The translations under genes and the position numbers were made by a program. From Furfurilactobacillus milii (lineage in GTDB: Bacteria; Bacillota; Bacilli; Lactobacillales; Lactobacillaceae), in assembly GCF_009863985.1 (NCBI RefSeq), contig NZ_WEZT01000021.1, positions 34,969 to 98,968 of the forward strand: a stretch of 64,000 nt of DNA. Reading direction: 5' to 3'. The notes beneath the pieces were generated by a model. The model did no database searches. It saw only the letters and a program-made list of their open reading frames with translations, and was not told the origin of the DNA. Below are positions 9,334-17,363 of this stretch, one piece after another; the stretch's first letter is position 1; every line of letters starts with the position of its first letter.

Positions 9334-10485
9334 ATGACCAGTAACAAACAGTGGCTGGCGATAATGTTAGTGAGTTTAATGACCGGCTTAGTCTTACTGT
9401 CCAATCCAGGTCAAGCGGCACCGGTTTCAGATTCTCAAACGAGTGATCAACAGGCTAGCAGGCAGCAAACGCAAGTCTCACAATCTGCAAATGAATCACG
9501 TTTGCCTGCTGCCGTCATCAGCCAGATGCCTAGTGATGACTCAGTAGCGAGCAGTTCTGCCATTAACGGCAGCAGCATGTCGACGGTTAATCAAGATCGA
9601 TCAGCTGTCATGGATAAAAATGCGGCGACAAGTCGTGCGGTAGCGAGCGCCGGTCTGCCAATTTCGTTTAACATGAAGCCGGTGTCCCGCAACCCAATCA
9701 CGTTTAACGGCAATGATGTCACAGTGCCGATGCTCATGGATATTCCCAGAACCGGGACGGTTAACTTTTACGTGATGTTCTGGTGGGGAATCAATCAGTG
9801 GGTAGGTCGGCAAACGTTCACCAAGACAGGTGTGCAACAGCCAGTTAATTTTGTTATTCCCGCAAACGTCATTCCACGTGATAACTCAATCCATAATGTG
9901 TCGTTATTCGCGACGCATGAATCTGGTCATCAAACGGGATTAATTAATTTAATTCTGTTATCGAACGTTTCTGGCGAGCAGAATGGTGCGCTGAAAGTGG
10001 TGGCGCCTGGCAATATCAATTTTAATCAGGGCCAGGATAAATTGACCGTCGACGAAGCCTGGGGCCATCAATTACCAGCCACGATTGAGGGACCACAAGG
10101 AATTGGTCAAAACGGCGTTGGCGACAATCGTTTGGCGGTGCTGGATACTTATTCCAAAAAGCAGGACTGGACGCTGACCGCAATGACTACACAACCATTA
10201 ACCGGACCGGATCATGAGCCACTCACCAATGCATTATTCTATGCGCGTAATGGCAAGCATCAGCCCATTGAAGGCACCTCAGCGTTGGTGGCAACGAGCA
10301 ATGATTACACTAGCGAAACCGTAAATGATGCCAATAATGTGGTGCGTGGCCGGCAAACTAACATTTCGGGACACTGGAATCGTAACAACGGTCTTTTTCT
10401 AGAAGTGCCGTATGGTATTGGCGGTGGTGAGACGTACAGTACCACCATTACATGGACGCTGACAGCTGGCGTGCCAAATCAATAA
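9334..10485 (+). CDS. WxL-domain surface protein 1
   Basis: A 383-residue secreted protein. ATG 9334 follows GGAGGAGAGG. The signal peptide is about residues 1-28 (WLAIMLVSLMTGLVLLS, cleavage near GQAA). A Ser/Gln-rich linker covers about 29-110, then a beta-rich domain, then the C-terminal WxL domain with DWTLTAMTTQ and, near the end, ITWTLTAGVPNQ. WxL domains bind peptidoglycan non-covalently. The ending GLFLEVPYGIGGGETYS is shared almost word for word with WxL protein 2, so the two are paralogues. It follows its likely regulator and ends at a terminator. Confidence 0.85.
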   Translation: MTSNKQWLAIMLVSLMTGLVLLSNPGQAAPVSDSQTSDQQASRQQTQVSQSANESRLPAAVISQMPSDDSVASSSAINGSSMSTVNQDRSAVMDKNAATSRAVASAGLPISFNMKPVSRNPITFNGNDVTVPMLMDIPRTGTVNFYVMFWWGINQWVGRQTFTKTGVQQPVNFVIPANVIPRDNSIHNVSLFATHESGHQTGLINLILLSNVSGEQNGALKVVAPGNINFNQGQDKLTVDEAWGHQLPATIEGPQGIGQNGVGDNRLAVLDTYSKKQDWTLTAMTTQPLTGPDHEPLTNALFYARNGKHQPIEGTSALVATSNDYTSETVNDANNVVRGRQTNISGHWNRNNGLFLEVPYGIGGGETYSTTITWTLTAGVPNQ

Positions 10486-10499
10486 GCCCCCATTTTACC

Positions 10500-10535
10500 A
10501 AGGCACACTCGCGTATTCGTGTGGGTGTGCCTTTT
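10500..10535 (+). terminator. Rho-independent terminator after WxL gene 1
   Basis: AAGGCACAC pairs with GTGTGCCTT (9 bp), with a partly paired loop and a T run. Confidence 0.85.
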
Positions 10536-10594
10536 ATGTTGAATGGACGGGCATTGAGCCGATGTGAGTTGATTGAGTTAAGGAAGTGAACAAG

Positions 10595-12028
10595 GTGGAC
10601 CGAACTGAATTATTGAATCAGGGTGACCGTCAGGTTTATCGAATTCTTGAGAGTATTTATCTAGCGGATGGTCAAACGAATCGAGCCAATCTCATGCAAA
10701 CGCTCGGTTTATCGCCAGCAACGTTAAGTCGGCATTTACAAAAAGTTATGGAGGATCTTAGGCCAGACATTGATGATGGTGCATTGACGCTGACGTTTGA
10801 CCAAACACAAGTGACGTTTGCCATGCAGGGGAAAATGACGCTGGACGGATTAATGTTTGACCGTCAGGTGTTGCGTTCCGACACGTACCAGATTTATCTG
10901 TATCTTTATCAGCATGAATTCCATTTTCAAGCGTGGCAGTTGGCCAATAAACTGCACCTGAGTGAGAAAACGGCGGCGCGCAAGGTAATCAAGGCGAACG
11001 CGCTTCTCAAGGAATTCAGTTTGACGATTTATCGTGGCGAATTGAAGGGGACCCTATTTCAGGTGACGTGGTTTTACTACAAACTGTTTCGTGAGTTGCA
11101 TGTCACTCCAACGCCAGTGGCTAAACACGATGAGTTGATCAAACGACTAACAGAAAGTGGTCTCAGAATTGACGAGTCAATGACAGACCGGTTAACTCAG
11201 TGGTTATCGGTAATGGATCACATTCAGGTCAACTATGCTCAGTTTAGTGATCAGGTCTCTGCGTTAGATGAACAGCTGACTAATGGCACCAAACTAAGGG
11301 CGGTTGTTGATCGAACGGCGTTGCAATTGACGGAAAGTGAACGCGAGAATTTAACGTTGTTTCTGCTTCTCCATTGTGGGGAAGTCATTGCGGATACACA
11401 GTTAGATGACTGGATCGGCATTACCCGACCTCAAAACCGCGATTTATATGACAATCTGCGTCGGATTCTGTTGCATTTTGCTCATGTTCAGGATATTCAA
11501 CAGATTGTGCACATTAGCGTGGCACAATTGTTTAGTTTGCTGGTGGTCCCCATGATCGGGATCGGCAGTATTGACCACTTTGATGATCTGAGTTTTGACC
11601 ATGCATTAGCTGTGAACATGCCATACGATGGGGTGGTCGCAATGGCGCACTTGAAGGCCACGTTACTGGAAACGACAACTGGGACGATTCACCGCATTAT
11701 TGATGACCACTGGCGTTATTTATCGCAATATCTATTGCCCTTTTACGCGTTATTGACGTCGACCACGCGGCCAACACGCCATATTGGTTTGGCGCTGGGC
11801 ACTAGTCGGGAATTGACTGCATTGTTTGCCAAACGACTAATTAATGTGCTGGAACCAGCTGTTCAAGTGTCTTGGGAACTTTACGATGAACGTCATCATT
11901 ACGATTTAATTGTCGTTAACGAACAAAATCGTCAAACAATTAAAAAGAATCAAAGTTGTTACGAAATTTCAGCGTTGGGCAACGAGAAAGATTTAAAGGC
12001 AATTCTGCAACAAATGGTCGCGGTATGA
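10595..12028 (+). CDS. Mga/AtxA-like transcription regulator 2
   Basis: A 477-residue paralogue of the regulator at 7561 (shared starts RTELLNQGDRQVYRI and KEDLLNKRDRLAYRI). GTG 10595 is preferred because AAGGAAG lies eight bases upstream; GTG 10586 overlaps it. Two HTH segments are visible (LMQTLGLSPATLSRHLQKV and LANKLHLSEKTAARKVIKA), followed by PRD-like helical regions and a C-terminal EIIB-like part (RPTRHIGLALGTSRELTALF). It probably controls the WxL gene that starts 278 bp after its stop. A strong terminator stands between them, so the target has its own promoter. Confidence 0.75.
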   Translation: MDRTELLNQGDRQVYRILESIYLADGQTNRANLMQTLGLSPATLSRHLQKVMEDLRPDIDDGALTLTFDQTQVTFAMQGKMTLDGLMFDRQVLRSDTYQIYLYLYQHEFHFQAWQLANKLHLSEKTAARKVIKANALLKEFSLTIYRGELKGTLFQVTWFYYKLFRELHVTPTPVAKHDELIKRLTESGLRIDESMTDRLTQWLSVMDHIQVNYAQFSDQVSALDEQLTNGTKLRAVVDRTALQLTESERENLTLFLLLHCGEVIADTQLDDWIGITRPQNRDLYDNLRRILLHFAHVQDIQQIVHISVAQLFSLLVVPMIGIGSIDHFDDLSFDHALAVNMPYDGVVAMAHLKATLLETTTGTIHRIIDDHWRYLSQYLLPFYALLTSTTRPTRHIGLALGTSRELTALFAKRLINVLEPAVQVSWELYDERHHYDLIVVNEQNRQTIKKNQSCYEISALGNEKDLKAILQQMVAV

Positions 12029-12056
12029 AGACTAAACGATGAAAGGTGTGGCAAAC

Positions 12057-12096
12057 AAAAAGGTTTAATTCCCGCATATGGGAATTAAACCTTTTT
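12057..12096. terminator. Bidirectional terminator after regulator 2
   Basis: A perfect 17-bp stem (AAAAAGGTTTAATTCCC and its complement) with a six-base loop. A and T tracts on the two sides let it work on either strand. Confidence 0.9.
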
Positions 12097-12305
12097 ACGT
12101 CGGGTATGAATTCGAGACAAATATGGTTCGTAATTGCATGGATCTGACTGTCAGTTAGTAATTTTGCTGGTCGTCAGTAAGTTTGTTAGCTGACTAAAGT
12201 CAAATTACCCATTTATGAAATCATGTTAGTCAAAATTGACCGTTTGTTAACGCCATTAACCAGTACAATTTAATCATTCAATAAAGCGAAAGGAGTAATG
12301 CAGAG

Positions 12306-13925
12306 ATGATACGTTGGCGTCGACTAAGTGTCGTTAGTATGTTGTTGATCATTACGATGCTGCTTGTTACACCCAGTCACCGGATAAATGCGGCCAGTGG
12401 GCCCGTTGTGACCTTTACAACAGGCACACAGGTTAATCCGCAAAAAGTTCAGTTTGTTACGGAAAATGACACGGAGCAAAACGCCACAATAACGTTGAGA
12501 TTGCCATCATCAGTTATTGCTGATACCGGCGATAAAAACACTGTGGCGTTGGACTGGAATGAGCAGTTAACGCAAACCACGCTGTCACTTTCTGCGCATC
12601 AAACGCGACATTGGACGATTGCTGTTAAAACGTTAACGCCGGGTACCGGCACGATCCAGGTGCTTGATAGTCAGCGACATCAATTAGCTACACAGGAGAT
12701 ATCAGTCACGTCAACTCAAAGTAGCGATGTGGCCGCGTCGAACTTGAATGGCAGTGATAAGACCAGCGCGACGGTAAGCGGCAATTCACAAACTGATGTA
12801 AGCGACAGTGAAGGTAGCAGTAACAAAGACCAATCACATGTCCAGCTTCCGACGACTGGGTCAGTCAGCGCCATGAGGTCATCAACTAGTATGTCGACGA
12901 GTAGTTCAAGCAGTTCAAGTTTGAAAACCGATCACGATAATGATTCGAATTCTGATAAGAGCAGTGTTCAAAAGTCAGCTGATCAGACCACCACAGCAAC
13001 GTCCTCGTCGGCTAATCAAGTTCAAGCGCTACAACAATCGAACAATCAACACACTAAGAATATGCCGCAAACTCGGGCAGCTGATGATACTCGTAATCCG
13101 GTGATTGATTATGGTGATCCGCTTGCTGGCAACCGTGTTCATTACACAGGCGGTTCGTTGTCATTACCAGTGTTCCTGACGGCGCCAAAGGCCGGGCGTT
13201 ACTTGGTTTATCTGGAGCTATGGTCCGATAGGTATCAAGGCGTAGATGAAATTGTGATACCGGCAGCAACTAACCGTCAGAAATTTACGGTAACAATTCC
13301 GGCCGAGTATATGCCGCAATATAGTGATCAGCTTTCAGGATTCAATTTATATGTTGGCGATGAAAATAATGATTTTAGTGATCCTCTTCATTATGTATTG
13401 TCAGTTGATGTGCCAAATCAGCCGTCTAACGGTCTTGGTCTGGTGGCGCCGAATGGGATTACATTCAATCCGACCGACGACCCCATTGACGCGTCAACTG
13501 CATGGCATCAAAAACTTCCGGCACGCATTGTCCCAGTCGATAGCGATGCTGTCGGTGCCAACACACTGAGTGTTGTGGATGGACGTGAAGCGATGACTAC
13601 ATGGACATTAACGGTTTCGGCCAGCCAGTCAGATCAGTTAACCGGTGCTGATCATGACGTACTGTTTGATGCGATGCACTATCTGCATAATGGCAGTGAT
13701 TTACCGATTAACAACAACCAGGTTTTAGTTGCGACGCAGGGCGAGTACCCGAGCGAGACCATTCATGACGTTGATTATCACTTGTATTCAACGGTGACAA
13801 ATGTTTCTCAAAACTGGAATACCAACACTGGTTTGTTTTTAGAAATGCCGACTGGCACCGGAGGAGGTGAGGCTTATTCAGGAAGTGTGACATGGCACGT
13901 AACAGATGGTGTCGCAAATAATTAA
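12306..13925 (+). CDS. WxL-domain surface protein 2
   Basis: A 539-residue secreted protein. AAAGGAGT precedes the ATG. The signal peptide covers about residues 1-30 (LSVVSMLLIITMLLVTP, cleavage near INAA). A beta-rich N-domain (31-135) is followed by a long Ser/Asp/Thr linker (about 135-265) and a C-terminal WxL-type domain. The first motif is TTWTLTVSAS; the second reads VTWHVTDGVAN, i.e. W-x-V instead of W-x-L. The linker contains QLPTTGS at about residue 180, a sortase-like pentapeptide with no membrane helix or charged tail after it. The gene belongs to the csc-type cluster and probably depends on regulator 2. Confidence 0.85.
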   Translation: MIRWRRLSVVSMLLIITMLLVTPSHRINAASGPVVTFTTGTQVNPQKVQFVTENDTEQNATITLRLPSSVIADTGDKNTVALDWNEQLTQTTLSLSAHQTRHWTIAVKTLTPGTGTIQVLDSQRHQLATQEISVTSTQSSDVAASNLNGSDKTSATVSGNSQTDVSDSEGSSNKDQSHVQLPTTGSVSAMRSSTSMSTSSSSSSSLKTDHDNDSNSDKSSVQKSADQTTTATSSSANQVQALQQSNNQHTKNMPQTRAADDTRNPVIDYGDPLAGNRVHYTGGSLSLPVFLTAPKAGRYLVYLELWSDRYQGVDEIVIPAATNRQKFTVTIPAEYMPQYSDQLSGFNLYVGDENNDFSDPLHYVLSVDVPNQPSNGLGLVAPNGITFNPTDDPIDASTAWHQKLPARIVPVDSDAVGANTLSVVDGREAMTTWTLTVSASQSDQLTGADHDVLFDAMHYLHNGSDLPINNNQVLVATQGEYPSETIHDVDYHLYSTVTNVSQNWNTNTGLFLEMPTGTGGGEAYSGSVTWHVTDGVANN

Positions 13926-14100
13926 ATTGCTTGAACCAAATAAAAATAACCTGAAAAAGGAGCATTAATATGTCATTATCAACAAAAATTAAACTCTTTT
14001 GATAGATTGTAAAATTAATCCGAACGCTGTTCGGACAAAAAAGATCAGCTTCCTTTAAAATGGTGTTTACCACAAACCCATCTTTTAGGAGCTAGAACAA

Positions 14101-14181
14101 ATGAATAATCGTCCCCGTAAATGTCTCGGATGGAAAACGCCTTATGAAATATTCTTTAATGTAGTGTTGCACTTAATTTGA
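14101..14181 (+). pseudogene. IS30-family transposase, C-terminal fragment 1
   Basis: Twenty-six residues containing NNRPRKCLGWKTPYEIFF, the highly conserved C-terminal motif of IS30-type transposases, then VVLHLI and a stop. It is a different IS30 lineage from the fragment at 14652-15005, so at least two elements contributed to the insert. Confidence 0.8.
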
Positions 14182-14483
14182 CAATTCAAGAGGAAAAAGT
14201 AGTGATGTAGTGGTAAGATGCTAAGTGCGGTTTTAAGCTATCTAGTTTTTCAACAGGCTCAAATCACAGGCGATTCTGTGGTATATCTGTCTGAAGCAAA
14301 CGGTGTATTCGAATGCTTTTATGATTTTAAATGAGAAAAAAATGATAATTGATATTTGTGCTTGACGATAAAAGCTGAAACTGATAATCTAGATAACGTT
14401 GTCAAAAGAGATCACTTAAATGTGAGTCACAAATGGCAGCTATACCAATTTAAAAAACGTCAATAATTAATTCAAATTAATCG

Positions 14484-14512
14484 TTGACAACAAAGACTTA
14501 AATTGATATGAT
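14484..14512 (+). promoter_or_regulatory. Captured rRNA-type promoter
   Basis: TTGACA (14484-14489) and TATGAT (14507-14512) are separated by exactly 17 bp and followed by an rRNA leader-like stretch. It is oriented toward the transposase fragment and the remainder of the WxL gene. Confidence 0.75.
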
Positions 14513-14625
14513 TACTAAGTCGTCTGATATGTACCAATCGCATGAGATGATGTAGATCTTTGAAAACTGAACAACGTTTCGACGAATCAAATGTGTAGGG
14601 TCTTTGAACGAAAGTTCGAAGCAAT
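14513..14625 (+). other. rRNA operon leader fragment
   Basis: It contains GATCTTTGAAAACTGAACAA (14555-14574) and then a GTTTCGACGAATCAAATGTG stretch, the type of sequence found ahead of 16S rRNA genes in lactobacilli. No rRNA body follows: the sequence switches into transposase coding by about 14652. It is inferred to be a piece of an rrn 5' region picked up by an IS event. Confidence 0.65.
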
Positions 14626-14651
14626 TACAATTGTGAAGTCAATTCACTCGG

Positions 14652-15005
14652 ACGACAGCGACTGTTAATGAAGCACTAACTAAGTTCCTAACCACTTTTA
14701 ATGGTCCGGTGCACAGCTTTACTGTGGACCGTGGCACTGAGTTTAGCGGTCTAGTATCATTTGAAGCACAATACGGTATTAAGACCTATTACTGCCATGC
14801 TTATACGCCAGCTGAGCGCGGCAGTAATGAACGATTTAATCGGAACTTACGCTATTTTTATCCTAAGTGGACTTATTTTGAGCACATTAGTGCTCAAGGC
14901 TTGAAAACCACCTTACTCGAAATTAATCAGAGACCACTTAAAATACTTGACTGGCAAACATCTTATCAGATCATGCTGACAAATTTGTCCAAAAATTCGG
15001 ATTAA
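14652..15005 (+). pseudogene. IS30-family transposase, C-terminal fragment 2
   Basis: About 117 residues, starting TTATVNEALTKFL. The second catalytic Asp lies in TVDRGTEFSG and the catalytic Glu in GSNERFNRNLR, so two of the three DDE residues survive; the N-terminal HTH and the first Asp are absent. It ends LLEINQRPLKI...NSD with its stop inside the right terminal repeat. Confidence 0.85.
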
Positions 15006-15810
15006 ATTTGCAATCTACCTTTTCCGCACTTGGCCTTGCTGTAGCAGGTCTTGGCATGTCAGTACCGACAGTTGCGAAGGCCGCACAAACATCAACAGCA
15101 ACTACTCGAGCAACCGTTGCATTTACACAGGATGATCAGACTCCTGAAAACCCGGTTGATCCAGAACATCCGGACCAACCTGGGGACGGGAGTAATCCTG
15201 GTACTGGTAACACAGGTGCCCTAACGCTTGATTATGTTTCAAACTTCAATTTTGGGGTTCACAAGATTTCTCCTTCGCAGCAAACGTACACCGCAACCAT
15301 GGACAATGCGAATAAGTCAGCTAATTTTGCTCAAGTAACCGATAAGCGGGCTGGCGATCCAAAGGGCTGGACTCTTAAAGTGACTGAAAAAGGTCAATTG
15401 CAGAGTGTCCGATCTCAAAAAACTTTGAAAGGCGCTGAAATAAGCTTGACTGACTCACGAGCAGGCAGTGGTCTAGGGCTGTCACCCGACCAAGTGAACG
15501 TGACGGATCAAAAGCTCATGCCAGATAATCAGGCTGTTGTAATGAATGCTTTAGCTGGCAATGGCTATGGTTTATGGACGGACGCTTGGGGGACGAAAGA
15601 TAACCCTGGCGCTAAGTTAACGGTACCAACTGGCGCATATCCTGAAGAAGACGTTTATACAACCAGTTTGAACTGGTCACTGGAAGATATTCCAACTAAT
15701 GGTGGTAACCCAAATTCCCCAACCCCGACGACGGTTCCGGGTGGGGCTCAGGGGGCAGTTAATGCCGACCAAGGTGACTAGCAGAGAATTAATATTTGGG
15801 AGTGAATGAA

Positions 15811-16845
15811 ATGACGCAAAAGAGAATCGGCAAACGTTGGCGGTGGCTACTCGGTCTATTCGTTGCGTTGGCGACCCTGTTGTTTGGCATTCACGTCTCA
15901 GCGGACGGGCTGGCCTTTTCGGTGCAGCCCGTTTTGCCGACTCAACAGGTGAATCAAAAAGTAACGTACTTTGACCTTAAAATGAATCCCCGTGAGGAGA
16001 CAACGTTGGTCGTCAATGTTCACAATAATAAGAAAACACCACTCCATTTGAAAACAGATTTAGCGCAAGCAACGACAAACCTGAATGGGGTGGTGGAGTA
16101 CGGAAAAAATAAGGAACGATTGGACGATAGCGTTCCGGCTGATTTTGCTAAAGTGGTGAAACTGCCTGCCAAACCAATTACGATTGCTCCAAATGGAGAT
16201 GGTCAAGTGCGGATGCAGGTAACCATGCCCAAACACCATTTTGATGGACAATTAGCAGGTGGTCTGACGCTGAGCGATGCAGACGCCGATAATGCAGTGT
16301 CATCATCGAAAAAGCAACAGGCAGTGGCCATTCAAAATCGATATCAATTTGTGGTTGCAATTGTTTTGTGCAACAGCGTGAACAAGGTATCGTCCAAACT
16401 GTCATTAGGAACGGTTAAACCTAAGCAGGTAAATGCTCGTAATGTTGTTAGTGGTGCCATTCACAACGAAACCGCTACTTTTGTTAATCAGTTGAAAGTA
16501 ACGGGTGAAGTCAAAAAGGCGGGTAGTCAGACGGCATTGTATACCACCAAGCAAGTTGGTTATCAGTTGGCACCCAACGCGGTGATGCAGTTTCCGGTAT
16601 GGTTAAAGAATCGGCCATTAAACGCTGGTCGTTATACGCTAACGATAACTGCAGTCGCGCAAAAGAAACGGTGGCAATTTAGCAAGAATTTCAAGGTTAC
16701 AGCACAGAAAGCACATCATTTAAACCGGTCATCCGTTGAGGTAAAACCAGATAATACGTGGCGTAATGTTGCTATCGGGGCCGGCAGCGGGGCTACTGTG
16801 TTAGCTGGTATGTTGGCGTGGGCACTCATTCGGCGGCGCCATTAA
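15811..16845 (+). CDS. DUF916/DUF3324 (CscA-like) surface protein
   Basis: A 344-residue membrane-anchored protein. ATG 15811 follows GGGAGTGAATGAA; the in-frame TTG 15796 would include that site. The signal peptide is about residues 1-32 (WLLGLFVALATLLFGIHVSA). A DUF916 region (FSVQPVLPTQQVNQKVTYFD) and a second Ig-like region (KLSLGTVKPKQ onwards) follow. A C-terminal membrane helix (about 313-338, VAIGAGSGATVLAGMLAWAL) ends in IRRRH. CscA-type proteins sit beside WxL proteins and bind peptidoglycan with them. The partner immediately upstream is the disrupted WxL gene 3, so this complex is probably incomplete unless WxL 1 or 2 substitutes. Confidence 0.9.
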   Translation: MTQKRIGKRWRWLLGLFVALATLLFGIHVSADGLAFSVQPVLPTQQVNQKVTYFDLKMNPREETTLVVNVHNNKKTPLHLKTDLAQATTNLNGVVEYGKNKERLDDSVPADFAKVVKLPAKPITIAPNGDGQVRMQVTMPKHHFDGQLAGGLTLSDADADNAVSSSKKQQAVAIQNRYQFVVAIVLCNSVNKVSSKLSLGTVKPKQVNARNVVSGAIHNETATFVNQLKVTGEVKKAGSQTALYTTKQVGYQLAPNAVMQFPVWLKNRPLNAGRYTLTITAVAQKKRWQFSKNFKVTAQKAHHLNRSSVEVKPDNTWRNVAIGAGSGATVLAGMLAWALIRRRH

Positions 16846-16868
16846 TTGGTTGGCGTCAATAACTTTAC

Positions 16869-16900
16869 GAATTAACGTACTGATGAATTAACGTACTGAT
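16869..16900 (+). repeat. Exact 16-bp tandem duplication
   Basis: GAATTAACGTACTGAT occurs twice head to tail in the gap after the DUF916 gene. It may be a slipped-strand duplication or a regulatory pair; nothing more can be said. Confidence 0.8.
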
Positions 16901-16998
16901 AATGAAGAATTAATGATTTTATTTTAGTGAAAGCGTTCACACACTCGCCTTTATTTGTTACACTATTGATACAGTAAGGAATGAGGAAGTGACCCGTC

Positions 16999-17298
16999 AT
17001 GATAACTAATGTAGAAGATTTTTTACCAGTATTAAAAGGGGTGCTCAGAGGATCATTTAGTGATGACCGTGAGCTAGTTGGTGGCGTTGTTTCCCGTTTG
17101 CAAGATTCTGATACCATTCATTATGGCGTCACCCGTTGGCGAGCAAAAGATACTCAGGATCACGAATTTACATTTAAGAAAAATGAAGATGGTACATTTA
17201 CGTATTTGGTAGATTGTAAAATTAATCCGAACAGCGTTCGGATTAATTTTACAATCTACCATAATCGTTTAATAGATATAACTAGATTACAATTTTGA
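16999..17298 (+). pseudogene. Small hypothetical protein, 3' end replaced by a palindrome
   Basis: GAGGAAGTGA lies upstream of ATG 16999. Residues 1-72 (from MITNVEDFLPVLKGVLRGSF to DGTFTYLVD) look like a genuine small soluble protein with alternating charged and hydrophobic residues and no known motif. From residue 70 the frame runs through the 53-bp IS-end palindrome (17208-17260), so residues CKINPNSVRINFTI and the last few are not native. It may be a truncated gene or a protein with a new tail. Confidence 0.55.
17208..17260. mobile_element. Perfect 53-bp palindrome built from two IS30-type ends
   Basis: Each arm is 25 bases and starts GGTAGATTGTAAAATTAATC; the loop is AGC. The arms match the left terminal repeat of the insert at 14001 and the right end at 15019, in the outward orientation expected of an IS with its whole interior deleted. 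It may be a MITE-like derivative or an excision scar. No target duplication is obvious. Confidence 0.8.
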
Positions 17299-17363
17299 AT
17301 TTTAAATATTCTGTTACAGCGTTGTTAATTTAGTTAAAAGAGAGTAGAAGGTTATTGCTGAAA

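Larger units (their letters stand above)
14001..15019 (+). mobile_element. Composite IS30-type insert of 1,019 bp
   Basis: The left end GATAGATTGTAAAATTAATC and the right end GATTAAATTTGCAATCTACC are inverted repeats. The flanks are TTTT on both sides (13997-14000 and 15020-15023), a 4-bp target duplication. Inside there is a patchwork: a short C-terminal fragment of one transposase (14101-14181), about 300 bp of non-coding DNA, an rRNA-operon promoter with leader, and the C-terminal third of a second IS30-type transposase (14652-15005). No complete transposase remains, so it cannot move unaided. Confidence 0.85.
13970..15781 (+). pseudogene. WxL-domain surface protein 3, split by an IS-derived insert
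   Basis: AAAAAGGAG precedes ATG 13970. Ten residues (MSLSTKIKLF) are read before the insert at 14001-15019. The gene resumes at 15020 with SALGLAVAGLGMSVPTVAKA, completing a normal signal peptide. Removing the insert and one copy of the TTTT duplication restores the frame exactly. The rest is a Pro/Asp/Gly-rich linker and a WxL domain with GWTLKVTEKG and LNWSLEDIPTN, about 265 residues in all. A fragment could be made from TTG 15008, but it lacks a ribosome site. Together with the DUF916 gene 30 bp downstream it forms a classical csc pair. Confidence 0.9.

Noticed and set aside
13708-14073. A 121-residue minus-strand ORF
   Set aside because: It is antisense to WxL gene 2 and crosses the IS left end; no ribosome site.
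14190-14480. A coding gene in the centre of the IS-derived insert
   Set aside because: Stops in all frames at short intervals; A/T-rich non-coding DNA, probably upstream rrn flank.
15008-15781. WxL protein 3 as an intact gene starting at TTG 15008
   Set aside because: No ribosome site, and the start lies within the IS terminal repeat; the true start is 13970.
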